A stretch of DNA of 64,000 nucleotides from Oceanirhabdus sp942490885 (GCA_942490885.1 CALNYT010000002.1:3348001-3412000); one strand, 5' to 3'. Shown: positions 44,115 through 54,473, counted from the first letter of the stretch. Notes: a model not told the origin generated them from the sequence alone. A program made the numbers and translations.

Positions 44115-44741
44115 TTAACGAAAGTTAACTTCTACCTTAATAATTTTGACTTCTGTTTCCTTGTTATTAGAAAATTGAAATATTACGGGATTATCATTTA
44201 CACTTCTAGTAACTGAAATCAAATCCCCTTGAAATAGGTTTATTTTTTCATTACTTTCAGTTAATATCTCTATTTCTCCATCTACACAATAAAAAACTTC
44301 AGTTATGTCAGTGAACTCTTGCCCTTTTTCACTGATTAAAGTAATATTCTTTGATTCTCCATTATTCAATGAAAGATGTTCTAAAGTCCCCTTACATCCT
44401 TTTCCCATCATAAGATTAAAGTCTGTAACTTTTCCATAACTTCTAGTTTCATATTCTCCACTAAAGGAATCCTGTTGGAAAGGTTGCAAGTTAGCTTTAT
44501 GATGACCTTTATGTTCAAGCTTCAACTCCCCTTCTATTACCATAATTAATCTCCAAATGCCAGGTAAATTTGTAAAGGTTGATTCCTCTACCTCTACTTT
44601 GGCAGAACTTAACCTCCATTTAAAATTACGTTCACTATATAGTGAATCCTGTGGGTATATCATAAGTTGAGTTGTTGTTCCTCCAGACCATTCACTTGTT
44701 AATAAATCATTTTTTCTTATTACTTCAGTATGATAATTCAC
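44115..44741 (-). CDS. HutD/Ves family cupin protein
   Basis: About 208 residues of a bicupin fold. Typical HutD features are the early SEWSGGTTTQLMIYP motif, WRLSSAKVE and the FNLMMGKG segment. Members are found with histidine-use genes or as stress proteins, and the biochemical role is unsettled. The start is uncertain: GGGAGG lies seven bases before GTG 44741, whereas ATG 44747 and GTG 44756 crowd or overlap that site. It is downstream of the split isoprenoid-type gene on the same strand with a gap of a few tens of bases, and may be co-transcribed. No hut genes are nearby. Confidence 0.85.
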   Translation of the reverse strand: MNYHTEVIRKNDLLTSEWSGGTTTQLMIYPQDSLYSERNFKWRLSSAKVEVEESTFTNLPGIWRLIMVIEGELKLEHKGHHKANLQPFQQDSFSGEYETRSYGKVTDFNLMMGKGCKGTLEHLSLNNGESKNITLISEKGQEFTDITEVFYCVDGEIEILTESNEKINLFQGDLISVTRSVNDNPVIFQFSNNKETEVKIIKVEVNFR

Positions 44742-44772
44742 GTTCATTCCTCCCACATTTATTTTGACATCA

Positions 44773-45784
44773 TTACTTCCAATTGAGTATCAACACATTT
44801 GTATACACTCTTGGAGAAAAGAAGTTTCCCTTAATAATCTTTTTGTAGAGCTTTCTTGAAATATATCTTTTATTTTTAATTACTGCACCAAACCTTAATA
44901 GTTGAATACTTTCAGTTATAAGCTCTTTTAATGCAATTCTTTGTGCTCCATCTTCTTGAAAGATTTCATTTAAAAAATAATCAATAAAATTAAAATATTT
45001 TTTAATCAAACTATCCAATTTTCCAAACTTAGTTTGAATATTCATGATTGTATAGTGTTTGTTTGATAGATCATCTTTAATGTCTTGAAAATCATCTGCT
45101 AATTGTAAAACAACGCCATATACAAATGCAAATAATTCATCAGCTTCATTTAAATGCCCACAAACTAAATAAGCATCAGCCAATACTGATGATCCACCTT
45201 TGTAAATACTAATACCCAAAATATCCTCATTATAAATACCTTTAAGTCCATGTTGTTTTATGCTCATACTTTGACCATCCTGTATTGCTATCAAGGCTTC
45301 ATATACTTTTGGAAATTCTTCACGGGGATAATCTTTTTCTATTAAATCAATCATATAAAATATTTCTTTTTCCTGCTGTGTTCTCCCAACACCTTCACCA
45401 TTCTTAATTTTATTCCTAAACCTCTTATTGAACTCAATTTTATACTCTTTTGAAAGGGTTTTATCATCTGAAAAATTATCAGTCAAAGGATATAACATAC
45501 TGTTCTTTTATAACATGATTAACGGACTGTTTATTAATATCTAGTGTTTCTATCATGAAAGCCTGAACTTTATTTATTATCTCATCAGAATCGTCTGATG
45601 TACTAACCCCATCATTAAATCGCTTCATTTGGTTCGCTAAATAATTTTTCATTTCAATTAAATCTTCATCTTTTTTCTTATTATATCTAAAAGGAAATAT
45701 ATCATAATCTTCTTCTAATGACCACCAAATATCTTCAATTTTATATTTTAATTTCGCAAATTTCAATGAACTCTCCCCACTCAT
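44773..45784 (-). pseudogene. Class 1 isoprenoid-type enzyme split into two overlapping frames
   Basis: Two leftward frames, 45784-45479 (101 codons) and 45498-44773 (241 codons), overlap by 20 bases in different phases. The second begins mid-domain (MLYPLTDNFSDDKTL) and carries an aspartate-rich metal motif (LQLADDFQDIKDDL), as in trans-prenyltransferase-fold enzymes. The first is all helical and would supply the N-terminus of a ~340-residue protein. One extra base or two missing bases would separate the frames. It is probably a frameshifted gene; two real subunits or programmed frameshifting are alternatives. The product is unknown. Confidence 0.6.
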
Positions 45785-45894
45785 AACATCACCTCTAATT
45801 AATTACTTTACTTTACTTTCTATTATATCATCCATTAATATATATTTTTTCTTATAAATTGATTTTATCTATTTACCAGTATAAATTTTTTCAC

Positions 45895-45931
45895 CAAATA
45901 AAAACCAATATGAGAAAACCCATATTGGTTA
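45895..45931 (-). terminator. Terminator of the chitinase gene
   Basis: ACCAATATG/CATATTGGT stem read leftward into TTTTTATTT, about 20 bases past the stop. Confidence 0.8.
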
Positions 45932-45950
45932 AACAAAAACTAATGCGATT

Positions 45951-48086
45951 TTATCTTCCTCTTCTTATATTACCTAATGGAAATAGAGGCTCATTGTAAT
46001 TAGGAAATCCTAATTCTTTAGCAATTTCTCTAGCCATCATTAAGTTATCTGGGAATTCTGGCGATGGATTTATTGTACTTCTTTGAAGACTCCAAAGCAT
46101 CATTCCGCCGGCTGAAGTATTATTTATATATTGCGCAACTCTATCAATTTCATTTAATGACCATACATGAGCTCCCCAATCCTCTGGGGGTACCATTGCG
46201 CCCATTGCAATATCCCCTTGAAAATAGTATTTATATGCTTCTACTGACTCAACAGGATCATATAAATCTCCAGCATTATATCCCATTACATTAATTAGGT
46301 CTAGTTTATCTCCCGTTCTTTTTATTACTTGTAACATCATACCAGTTGTAGTTAGATTTTTTGGTTCAGCATCCTTCCATTTTCCTTCACCATAAGCCCC
46401 TACTGACCAAGGAGTAGCAGCAAGAATATATGGTCTTGGTAGTTTTTCTCTTACCCTTTCAATGATAGAAACATATTGATTATCACTAGTACAGTGAAAT
46501 ATCCCCTCACTATCAGGTTTACACCCAAAACCACTTAACGGTTCATAATCTATATCTACTCCATCCAAATTAAACTCTCTAACAAATCTAACAATATCAT
46601 TTACATTTAGATTTCCCCAGTTTGTATAAGTTGCCCCCCCAATAGACAGAAGGACTTTAGTTTCAGGATTTCTTTCTTTTAAATAGTCTATCGCTTCTTT
46701 TAGAACTGTTCCATCATAACTAAATTCTAATCCAGTTGTACGGAAGTTCAAATCTCCATTGTAAATCATATCTGGTTTAGCAAATGCTAAAATTACTACA
46801 TTAACATAAGAAGGTAAATTTCCTAAATCTGTTCCTTCTCCAGTAGAACTCCATCTATCTGACCATGATTGAAAATATCCCACAAACTTATTTTTAGGTC
46901 CAGGTGGAATATCTTTTTCTGTATACTTTACAACTGAATTTTTTATCATATCCTCTTCTACAGTAACTTTACTTGGATAAGCTTCTGGCATATAAATTTT
47001 AGTTTCAGTTCTATGGTAGTTAGCTACTATATCAAAAGTTTTCCCAGCAATTAAATTTTCAAAGGTAATAAATTCTCCCCAGTTAGTTTCTTTAGTAGTA
47101 TCTCCTATTGTAACCTGAGGTTTAAATATTTCTGAGCTAAAATCTGGTCTTTCAACATTAACTCTAATTGAACCATATTTCACTTCTGGTCCTTGTCCGT
47201 TTAATGTGAAATCTGTTGGATCTTCATTCTTACCTGAATAGGTTGCACCAAAGCCAACTCTTACTGAACCTCCTACTGGAATAGACGTATTCCAAGCTGC
47301 TGGTATAACTGTTACTTTATTATCTATCTGAGTGAACTCTCCATTCCATAGAGACGTAATATTTTGATTACCTGGGAAATGAAATTCTAGTTCCCATGGT
47401 GATATTTCTTTTTCACCTTTATTGATTATCTCTATATCAGCATTAAATCCTGTATTCCAACTTGAAGTAACTTTATAAATAACTTCAAATTGAAGTTTAT
47501 ATTCTTCACATTTTTCGTAATACTTAACAATGCATTCTTGAGTTTCATTTTCTTTAACCACAATAATTCCTGGCTGAATTATTGGAATAAATGATTTTTT
47601 TTCTTTTTCAAATGTTTTTGCCTCTATTTTATAACTCTTATTAGCTTCCAAATTTGAAAAAAGATGAATGCTTCCCCAATCCAAAGGAACCGTTTCTCCA
47701 TTCACAAATATACTTGGCTGGAAATTATGATCACAAAACATTGGTTGGTCCATATTAACTAAAATATTCCCTGTAGCTCCTTGAAAATATTCACTCAAAA
47801 CTTCAAACTCAATAGGGTCCTCATTTCTAACTTTGTATTGAGCAATAAAGTCTATAGCAATCCATTGATAGGGTACTATATAGAAATCGTATCTAGGTTC
47901 TAATGTAACCTCTCTACCTTCTTGTTTCCATACACAATAGTTTACCCTAATTATTTTTTGACCATTTATAAATTTGAACTTAACACGCCAATCTTTAAGT
48001 GTCTTCATAGTATTATTCTTTATAATGATTCTTCCTTTGAAAAATTTCCTATTTTTATTTATCTTTATATACTTAACAGAGTACAT
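45951..48086 (-). CDS. GH18 chitinase with tandem carbohydrate-binding modules
   Basis: A 711-residue glycoside hydrolase. Residues 1-110 and 196-300 look like two CBM2-type binding modules (the second has SSWNTGFNADIEI and AAWNTSIPVGGSVRVGFGA). Each is followed by a similar beta module (110-190, 302-390), so the N-terminal half is an internal duplication. The GH18 domain occupies about 400-700, with SIGGA (481-485) and the catalytic DGVDIDYEP (508-516, acid Glu515) intact. I see no signal peptide at the N-terminus (MYSVKYIKINKN), which is odd for a chitinase. It may be released by another route or by mother-cell lysis. Confidence 0.92.
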   Translation of the reverse strand: MYSVKYIKINKNRKFFKGRIIIKNNTMKTLKDWRVKFKFINGQKIIRVNYCVWKQEGREVTLEPRYDFYIVPYQWIAIDFIAQYKVRNEDPIEFEVLSEYFQGATGNILVNMDQPMFCDHNFQPSIFVNGETVPLDWGSIHLFSNLEANKSYKIEAKTFEKEKKSFIPIIQPGIIVVKENETQECIVKYYEKCEEYKLQFEVIYKVTSSWNTGFNADIEIINKGEKEISPWELEFHFPGNQNITSLWNGEFTQIDNKVTVIPAAWNTSIPVGGSVRVGFGATYSGKNEDPTDFTLNGQGPEVKYGSIRVNVERPDFSSEIFKPQVTIGDTTKETNWGEFITFENLIAGKTFDIVANYHRTETKIYMPEAYPSKVTVEEDMIKNSVVKYTEKDIPPGPKNKFVGYFQSWSDRWSSTGEGTDLGNLPSYVNVVILAFAKPDMIYNGDLNFRTTGLEFSYDGTVLKEAIDYLKERNPETKVLLSIGGATYTNWGNLNVNDIVRFVREFNLDGVDIDYEPLSGFGCKPDSEGIFHCTSDNQYVSIIERVREKLPRPYILAATPWSVGAYGEGKWKDAEPKNLTTTGMMLQVIKRTGDKLDLINVMGYNAGDLYDPVESVEAYKYYFQGDIAMGAMVPPEDWGAHVWSLNEIDRVAQYINNTSAGGMMLWSLQRSTINPSPEFPDNLMMAREIAKELGFPNYNEPLFPLGNIRRGR

Positions 48087-48265
48087 TTATTAAAACTCCT
48101 CATTCAGTGTTTTATAAAATAATAGTACTTTACTCAACATAATCATTACCTTTTTAATTACAGAATGGTTCTAATTTATAAATTACAAATACATTCACTC
48201 TTATAATATTAATTTTATTTAACTTTTGTTACTATATTTCGACAAAAAAAGTAACGCTAAAACAA

Positions 48266-48293
48266 AAGTGCTGTTACTTTCATAACAGCACTT
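48266..48293 (-). terminator. Terminator of the mrp gene
   Basis: A perfect 11-bp stem (AAGTGCTGTTA) with a short loop; the leftward tract is TTTTGTTTT. Confidence 0.75.
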
Positions 48294-48323
48294 CTCATAA
48301 AATAATCCTACTTATTATTTAAT

Positions 48324-49145
48324 TTATATTTTAGAAATAACTTTCTTTGTTATATCCTCTAATGTCCTACTTAAGTCATCACTAATTGTTTCCATTCCAT
48401 TCTTTGAAATATCTATTATTTCCTTACACATTGGCAGTTCACCAATAAGTTCTAAATTCATATCCTGTAAGAATTCATCTGTATTATCGTCATCATACAT
48501 TTGAATTTTAGTTTCACAATCAGGACATTGAATATAACTCATGTTTTCTACTACCCCTAAAACATCTATATCCATTTTTCTAGCCATATTAACGGCTTTA
48601 GCTACAATCATAGAAACTAAATCCTGAGGTACTGAAACCATTACAATTCCACTTATAGGGATTGACTGCATAACAGTTAGAGCTACATCTCCTGTTCCTG
48701 GAGGCATATCAATTAATAAATAATCTAAATCCCCCCAAATTACATCTGTCCAGAATTGCTTTACTACCCCAGCCAATAAAGGTCCTCTCCAAATTACAGG
48801 TTGATTTTCATCTTCCATTAATAAATTTAGAGAAATAACCTTCATTCCGTCTTTTGTATTTACAGGGAAAATCCCCATATCTGACGCTTGTGCTCTCTGA
48901 GTATCTACATGCACTAATCTTGGTATACTAGGTCCAGTGATATCAGCATCTAAAATACCAACTCTATATCCCTGTTTATTTAATTCATTAGCTAATAAAA
49001 CGGAAACTGTAGATTTTCCAACTCCACCTTTTCCACTCATTACCCCAATAATTTTTTTAACTTCATTTAATGGATTATTTTCAATCATACAGTTTTCTTT
49101 ACTGCTGCATTTATCTTTTGTTGGGCAGCTTTCACAATTACTCAT
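48324..49145 (-). CDS. mrp: Mrp/NBP35 family iron-sulfur cluster carrier ATPase
   Basis: A 273-residue P-loop protein that holds and passes on Fe-S clusters. The N-terminal cysteine-rich stretch (CESCPTKDKCSSKENC, residues 4-19) resembles the Nbp35 cluster site. The deviant Walker A is GKGGVGKST (38-46), followed by LIDMPPGTGD and a bridging CPDC pair. It is monocistronic, with terminators on both sides. The two CxxC-type sites and the Mrp signature make the call firm; client proteins are unknown. Confidence 0.94.
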   Translation of the reverse strand: MSNCESCPTKDKCSSKENCMIENNPLNEVKKIIGVMSGKGGVGKSTVSVLLANELNKQGYRVGILDADITGPSIPRLVHVDTQRAQASDMGIFPVNTKDGMKVISLNLLMEDENQPVIWRGPLLAGVVKQFWTDVIWGDLDYLLIDMPPGTGDVALTVMQSIPISGIVMVSVPQDLVSMIVAKAVNMARKMDIDVLGVVENMSYIQCPDCETKIQMYDDDNTDEFLQDMNLELIGELPMCKEIIDISKNGMETISDDLSRTLEDITKKVISKI

Positions 49146-49194
49146 TTTTCCTCACCTCTTAATTAATGGCATATGCTAAATATATTTTATACCC

Positions 49195-49230
49195 AAAAAA
49201 AGTTATTGTCAAATACCAATAACTTTTTTT
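49195..49230 (-). terminator. Terminator of tldE copy 1
   Basis: AAAAAAAGTTATTG and its exact complement around eight bases, giving a U-run on either strand. Confidence 0.8.
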
Positions 49231-49289
49231 CAATATTTGTTATATATTATTTTATCCAGTACTGTATTATCCGTCCCCTGGTATATTCT

Positions 49290-50525
49290 CTATAATTTCT
49301 TAACATCCATATCCATTATCATATATTTTATATTCATAGAAGGAATAACTTTATTGCAAGAAACACCTCTGAAATCATCCCCAAACATTTTAAATACATG
49401 AGATGATATTTGTATTTCCGGCAATCTTCCTACTAACTTCTCACCATCAAATAAAAAGGCAACTTGAACTGGTGTACCAAATCCACCATCTGGAGTAAAA
49501 TCTCCACCAGAAGCAATAAATACAAAAATAGACATTTCACCATTTAAAAGTTCTTTAGCTGTTTTATCGCCACTTTTAGCCATTAAACTAGGCTGTCCTT
49601 TTAATCCTGGAACACCATCATATTCCCCAGCCCCAGCACCAGTATGTGGTAAATTATACATTTTAGATACCGTCTTATCTGTGAAAGGAGCTTTAATTAC
49701 ACCATTCTCGATTAAAGGATATCTATAATTACTATTTACTACACCTTCATCATCAAAGAACTTAGAATTAATATCATCCTCTGGATTTGATGTTTGATAC
49801 AGAGTAAAATCACTGCTAAATTTCTTTTCATTCATTAACTCTGAAAATATTGAAGCTCCACTTGCAAACTTTCTTCCATGTAAATCTGTTAAGAACTTAA
49901 TGAACATTCTCATATCCACATTTAAAAATGCAACAGGGATTTTGTTTTCCTCTGGTAATTCAACTTTATTTCTAAATGCACTTAATAAGCTATTGGAAAA
50001 CTTTATAAATTCATCTCTGTTAAAATTCCTACCTTCAAATGGAATAAATAAATCCATTATATTCTTTGAGCTTTTCTCTTTAACTGCAATGTTACAGCTC
50101 ATATATCTTGTACTATATTTCAAAAACAACTCATTATTATTTTCTAAGATTACCTCTTCCTCAATAACATTTATCTTATTACTAAATATAAAATCATCAT
50201 TTTTTCTAAGTTCTTCTAGAAGGCATTCTATCTCATTTATTAGTTCTTTTCCCTTTGGGATATTTGAATTCAATTCCATACTTTCGTTTTTATTAGAAGA
50301 AGGCTCACATTCATAAGGTATATTTAAACTTAAAGCTTCTTCAGCTTTCTTAAACATTTCCTCTTCATCGTATTGCCCTAAAGCACCAGCAACCCCAATC
50401 TTGCCATCCTTATACACCCTAAAACCTGTTCGAGTAATATCTTTTTCTCTTATAGATTCAATCCTACTTTGAACTATATTAATAGAAGTTTCTTTTACTC
50501 TTCTAGTATACTTTTCACTAATCAC
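49290..50525 (-). CDS. TldE/PmbA family protein, copy 1
   Basis: A 411-residue member of the TldD/PmbA family. It lacks the HExxxH metal motif of its TldD partner, as expected for the TldE-type subunit. Conserved blocks include DGKIGVAGALG, NRDEFIKFSN, FFDDEGVVNSNYRYPLIENG and SGGDFTPDGGFGTPVQ. TldD/TldE pairs form a metallopeptidase that processes peptides such as microcin B17 precursors. It follows tldD copy 1 by 13 bases. A second pair at 60023-62608 has the same lengths and spacing. Confidence 0.88.
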   Translation of the reverse strand: MISEKYTRRVKETSINIVQSRIESIREKDITRTGFRVYKDGKIGVAGALGQYDEEEMFKKAEEALSLNIPYECEPSSNKNESMELNSNIPKGKELINEIECLLEELRKNDDFIFSNKINVIEEEVILENNNELFLKYSTRYMSCNIAVKEKSSKNIMDLFIPFEGRNFNRDEFIKFSNSLLSAFRNKVELPEENKIPVAFLNVDMRMFIKFLTDLHGRKFASGASIFSELMNEKKFSSDFTLYQTSNPEDDINSKFFDDEGVVNSNYRYPLIENGVIKAPFTDKTVSKMYNLPHTGAGAGEYDGVPGLKGQPSLMAKSGDKTAKELLNGEMSIFVFIASGGDFTPDGGFGTPVQVAFLFDGEKLVGRLPEIQISSHVFKMFGDDFRGVSCNKVIPSMNIKYMIMDMDVKKL

Positions 50526-50538
50526 TTATATCACCCCT

Positions 50539-51876
50539 TTATTGAACTTGAATATCTCTTGCTCTTACATATGGACCACCATCGGCTACTGGTAATGGGA
50601 ACTGCTCCATTTTTCCGCATCCACCCCAAATACTATCGTGAATTTCTAATTCATTTGAAACACCATCTATCTTAAATAAAGTCTCCATAACATTCCCTGA
50701 TATTACAGAAACGTTTACTGGTTCTGCTATCTTTCCAGCTCTTATCATATAAGCTTTACTTGGTGCAATTGTAAAGGTACTCATACCTGACCCATGCTTA
50801 TAACCCTCAATGTAGATTCCTTCTTCTATCTCTCCAATAAGTTCTTCCTTTGTTTTATCTCCTGATTCAATATATGTGTTAGTCATTCTAACTATTGGCT
50901 CAAATTCAAAATCCTTTGCTCTAGCATTCCCTGTTAATTCTTCCTTTAAATCAGCTGCAGTAGAGGATGAATGCAATCTTCCTCTTAGAATTCCATTTTT
51001 AATCACATATGTTTTTTCAGTCTTAGTTCCCTCATCATCATATGGTACATATCCTGTAACAGAATCAGCTCCATAATCAACAATAGAAAGAATATCTGAA
51101 CCAACTTTTGAACCTATCTTCCATTCGTTCATCATTGTTTCATCACCAATCATAAAGTCAGCCTCACTTTTATGACCAAAACTTTCGTGAGCAAAAACTC
51201 CTGATACCATAGGTGATAATACAACTGTATATTTGCCAGGTTCTACAGGCTTTGAATTCTTAACAAACTCTAATGATTCATTATAATCTTTTTCAAATTT
51301 ACTTTTCAATTCTTTAAGATTCTCAAACTTATTTGAAGTAATTCTTGAACTATCATCAAATTTCTTCTCTCCACAAGCAATAGAATATCTCACAGCAACT
51401 CCTGTTGCTTGATAATCATGTTTTATAGAACTTCCTTTACTAGAGTAGAATTCTTTTTCGACTCTTTTATCCACATAATTAACTTGCCAACTTTTAACTT
51501 CTTGCTTGTCTTGAATCATTGGTATTAATTCTTTTACTAAAGCAAGCTTCTCTTCTTGACTTACATTATTAATTTCATATCCTCCAAATTTATAAATCTC
51601 TTCTTTGTTAACTTGTAACTTACTAACAATAGAATTCTCAAAAATATTCTCATTTTCATGTGCCATTTTACTCAATTCATCTATATTAACCTGAATATTT
51701 TCTATATCTGTAGTAGATTTGTAATACCATCTTTGTCCATCAAAAATTCTTATAAATGCCCCCGTATACTTCCTCACTTTGTTTTCATCAAGAATACCAT
51801 CAGTATAATTGATTGTTGATTGAAAAACCTTTTCCATTCTTACATCTGTGTATAAATTTTGCGGAAACCTATACAT
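50539..51876 (-). CDS. tldD: TldD family metallopeptidase, copy 1
   Basis: A 445-residue zinc peptidase subunit. The metal motif HESFGH sits in VFAHESFGHKSEAD, with the downstream GCGKMEQ block near the C-terminus. It would act with the TldE-like product encoded next and digest unfolded or modified peptides within the heterodimer cavity. The start MYRFPQNLYTDVRMEKVF has a ribosome site in AAGGGGGGAAGGGT. A PqqD-like gene lies about 230 bases upstream on the same strand, and an OPT transporter beyond it. Most of the sequence is repeated in copy 2 at 61271. Confidence 0.92.
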   Translation of the reverse strand: MYRFPQNLYTDVRMEKVFQSTINYTDGILDENKVRKYTGAFIRIFDGQRWYYKSTTDIENIQVNIDELSKMAHENENIFENSIVSKLQVNKEEIYKFGGYEINNVSQEEKLALVKELIPMIQDKQEVKSWQVNYVDKRVEKEFYSSKGSSIKHDYQATGVAVRYSIACGEKKFDDSSRITSNKFENLKELKSKFEKDYNESLEFVKNSKPVEPGKYTVVLSPMVSGVFAHESFGHKSEADFMIGDETMMNEWKIGSKVGSDILSIVDYGADSVTGYVPYDDEGTKTEKTYVIKNGILRGRLHSSSTAADLKEELTGNARAKDFEFEPIVRMTNTYIESGDKTKEELIGEIEEGIYIEGYKHGSGMSTFTIAPSKAYMIRAGKIAEPVNVSVISGNVMETLFKIDGVSNELEIHDSIWGGCGKMEQFPLPVADGGPYVRARDIQVQ

Positions 51877-52082
51877 ACCCTTCCCCCCTTAACTTTAAGA
51901 TTAGAATATTATAATAAACCAATTATAATTAATTTTTATAATATTCTGATTTTTGCCTCTATTTTATTATATATTGGATATTTATGTAAGTCCATTTATT
52001 TATAAATTATTTACTAAATGTTAAACTTTTTCTTCATTGCTTATAAAATCCAGCTTAGTTTCTTATAATACCATTAAAAATA

Positions 52083-52110
52083 AAAACCCTCATATATCAA
52101 TGAAGGTTTA
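52083..52110 (-). terminator. Terminator overlapping the pqqD-like stop codon
   Basis: AAACCTTCA / TGAGGGTTT stem, read leftward into TTTATTTTT; the first stem base is in the TAA of the pqqD-like gene. Confidence 0.7.
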
Positions 52111-52461
52111 TTGTTCTCCTTTTTCAACAGCTATCCAGCCCTTTTTTAAAAGGTATCTAATATACATAATGAGTCTCTGTTGGCTATCTTCTGGAGTGTC
52201 CCCAAATTTTTCGCTCATAATTTTTGCTATTTCATAAATATTTTTTTTACCATCTATTAGTTTCCAAACGGCACTTCCTCTTTTATCTAATTCCATATCG
52301 CTAACTGTGGATTTTTTAAAAAGCCATCTTATGAATTTTTCAATATCTTTATCATGGTGAAAAATCAAATAAACTTTTCCTTTTCTTTCTTCCCACTCTT
52401 CATGTTTAATTTTAGGGATATATAATAAAAAATTATCTTCTTTATTTTTTTTAGCAGCCAT
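52108..52461 (-). CDS. PqqD-like peptide-binding protein
   Basis: A 117-residue protein whose C-terminal ~75 residues match the PqqD fold, a winged helix that binds ribosomally made precursor peptides (LDKRGSAVWKLIDGKKNIYE, then IAKIMSEKFGDTPEDSQQR). PqqD domains normally hand peptides to radical SAM enzymes. No radical SAM gene is visible here; its neighbours are a TldD/TldE pair and an OPT transporter. AAGGGTGA precedes ATG 52461 by a suitable gap. It may be a free-standing domain co-opted for another task. Confidence 0.75.
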   Translation of the reverse strand: MAAKKNKEDNFLLYIPKIKHEEWEERKGKVYLIFHHDKDIEKFIRWLFKKSTVSDMELDKRGSAVWKLIDGKKNIYEIAKIMSEKFGDTPEDSQQRLIMYIRYLLKKGWIAVEKGEQ

Positions 52462-52538
52462 AATCATCACCCTTATAAAAATTTAAGATAAGGGTTAAAA
52501 TTAACCCTTATCTATTATTATTAATTAAAATATTTTAT

Positions 52539-54473
52539 TTATACTTCTGGAACAGTTTCACTTACTTTAATTGAATATTTGTAGATCCATAATCCAAGTA
52601 ATATGAACACTCCCGCAGCAACAAAACTATTTTTTGCAATAGCTAAATCTTTAAATATTGCAATGTTTAGACCTGCTGTAGTTAATCCAGCAATTAAAAT
52701 ACCCATTAAGGCATCTCCTGCAACTAAACCTGAAGCAAGTAGAATTCCTTTTTCAACTTGTAATTTTTGCTGTTCTTCTTTCTTCTTGAATTTCTTCTCA
52801 ACGAATACTCTAACGATACCACCAACTAAAATACTTGCATTTAAGTGAATTGGTAAATATAATCCAAGAGCGATTGGAAGAATAGGAAGTTTTGCAAGTT
52901 CACAGAATACCGCAATAATAACTCCTACAGTAACTAGCGCCCATGGAAGTTCTCCAGTCATAACTCCTTTAACAACCATAGACATTAATCCTGCCTGTGG
53001 CGCTGGAGCTGCAGCTGATCCTATTACATATACATCGTTAATCATTAATACTACTGCACCTGCTGCAACAGACGCAACTGCTAATGCAAGATACATTCCT
53101 ATCTGAACATTCTTTGGTGTACCACCAATAACGTAAGTAGTTTTTAAACTTTGAGCTGTTCCACCAGCAACAGCTATAGCAACACATACTATACCACCAA
53201 CGATGATAGCAGCGAGCATTCCTTTTTCACCTATTAAACCAGTAGCTTTTAAGATAGATGTTGCAAATAATAATGTTGCAATTGTCATACCTGAAACTGG
53301 GTTATTAGAAGCTCCGATAAGTCCAACCATTCTTGCAGATACAACTGAGAAGAAGAATGAGAAAACGATTATCATAATAGCCCCAAAGAATCCAACTTTA
53401 ACGCTTGCTATAGGTAATACTAAAGTTAATACGAAAACTAAAATTGCTGATGCAATTACCCAAGTAATAGGTGCATCTATATTATGTCTTTCTTTAGTAC
53501 CAGCTTCTCCTCCACCGATACCAGACATAGCTGATTTAAATGACTTAATAATAGTTGGAGTAGATTTTGCAAGGCTTATGAAACCACCTGTTGCAACAGC
53601 ACCTGCTCCGATATATCTAATATATTTACTCCATATTTCCCATGCATTCATTTCTGAAATTAATTTTGTAGATGGGAATAATGGAACTGCTAGTCCAGAA
53701 CCTACGTATTTAATTAAAGGTATAATTCCTAACCATGCTAATAATGAACCAGCAAACATATATACTGATGCTCTTAATCCAACGATAAATCCTACACCCA
53801 TTAAAGATGCTACATTATTAAAACCAAAAATAGTTCCTTGCATTGGCTTTAAAACCCATTCAGGCTCTTCAGCCATTAATCTGATTCCACCTGCTAGCAT
53901 TTTGTACACAGCTCCAGCAGCTAAACCAAGCATAACTGTTTTGAAACCATCTCCACCTTCACTACCTGAAACAAGTACTTCAGCAGCAGCCATACTTTCA
54001 GGATAAGAAAGTTTACCATGTTCTTCAACAATTAAGAACTGTCTTAGTGGAGTTACAAAGAATACTCCTAAAAGTCCACCTAAACAAGTTACAATTACAA
54101 TAGTTTGTAAGTCTAATTTCATTCCCCATAGGATTATTGCAGGTAGTGTAAATATTATACCCCCTGAAATTGATTCCCCCATGGCAGCCATAGATGCTAT
54201 CATATTGGCTTCTAAAATATTATTTCTTCTAAAAATAATTTTTAATAAGCCTGTCCCCAAAATTGCTCCTGGGATACCCGCTGCTATAGTTAATCCAACC
54301 TTAATTCCAAGGTAAGTATTAGCAGCTGCGAAAATAATTGCGAATAGAACACCAATTACTAGTGAAATTACAGTTGTCTCTGGCATTGCTGTTTTTGAAG
54401 AGACAAAAGGTACATAATCCTCACCCTTGCATCCACCATAAGCAGTATGGGAAAGCTTCTTTTGTTTTTCCAT
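52539..54473 (-). CDS. OPT family oligopeptide transporter
   Basis: A 644-residue integral membrane protein with about 14-16 hydrophobic segments. It opens with the family's TAMPETTVISLVIGVLFAII segment and has glycine-rich helices such as GGTAQSLKTTYVIGGTP. OPT proteins import short peptides or metal chelates. An AAGGAGG ribosome site lies upstream of ATG 54473. It is followed by the PqqD-like gene on the same strand and is divergent from pepD, a dipeptidase, so the region looks devoted to peptide uptake and breakdown. Confidence 0.93.
   Translation of the reverse strand: MEKQKKLSHTAYGGCKGEDYVPFVSSKTAMPETTVISLVIGVLFAIIFAAANTYLGIKVGLTIAAGIPGAILGTGLLKIIFRRNNILEANMIASMAAMGESISGGIIFTLPAIILWGMKLDLQTIVIVTCLGGLLGVFFVTPLRQFLIVEEHGKLSYPESMAAAEVLVSGSEGGDGFKTVMLGLAAGAVYKMLAGGIRLMAEEPEWVLKPMQGTIFGFNNVASLMGVGFIVGLRASVYMFAGSLLAWLGIIPLIKYVGSGLAVPLFPSTKLISEMNAWEIWSKYIRYIGAGAVATGGFISLAKSTPTIIKSFKSAMSGIGGGEAGTKERHNIDAPITWVIASAILVFVLTLVLPIASVKVGFFGAIMIIVFSFFFSVVSARMVGLIGASNNPVSGMTIATLLFATSILKATGLIGEKGMLAAIIVGGIVCVAIAVAGGTAQSLKTTYVIGGTPKNVQIGMYLALAVASVAAGAVVLMINDVYVIGSAAAPAPQAGLMSMVVKGVMTGELPWALVTVGVIIAVFCELAKLPILPIALGLYLPIHLNASILVGGIVRVFVEKKFKKKEEQQKLQVEKGILLASGLVAGDALMGILIAGLTTAGLNIAIFKDLAIAKNSFVAAGVFILLGLWIYKYSIKVSETVPEV

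Noticed and set aside
53203..54006. 267-codon rightward frame
   Set aside because: Antisense to the OPT transporter; a by-product of its codon use.
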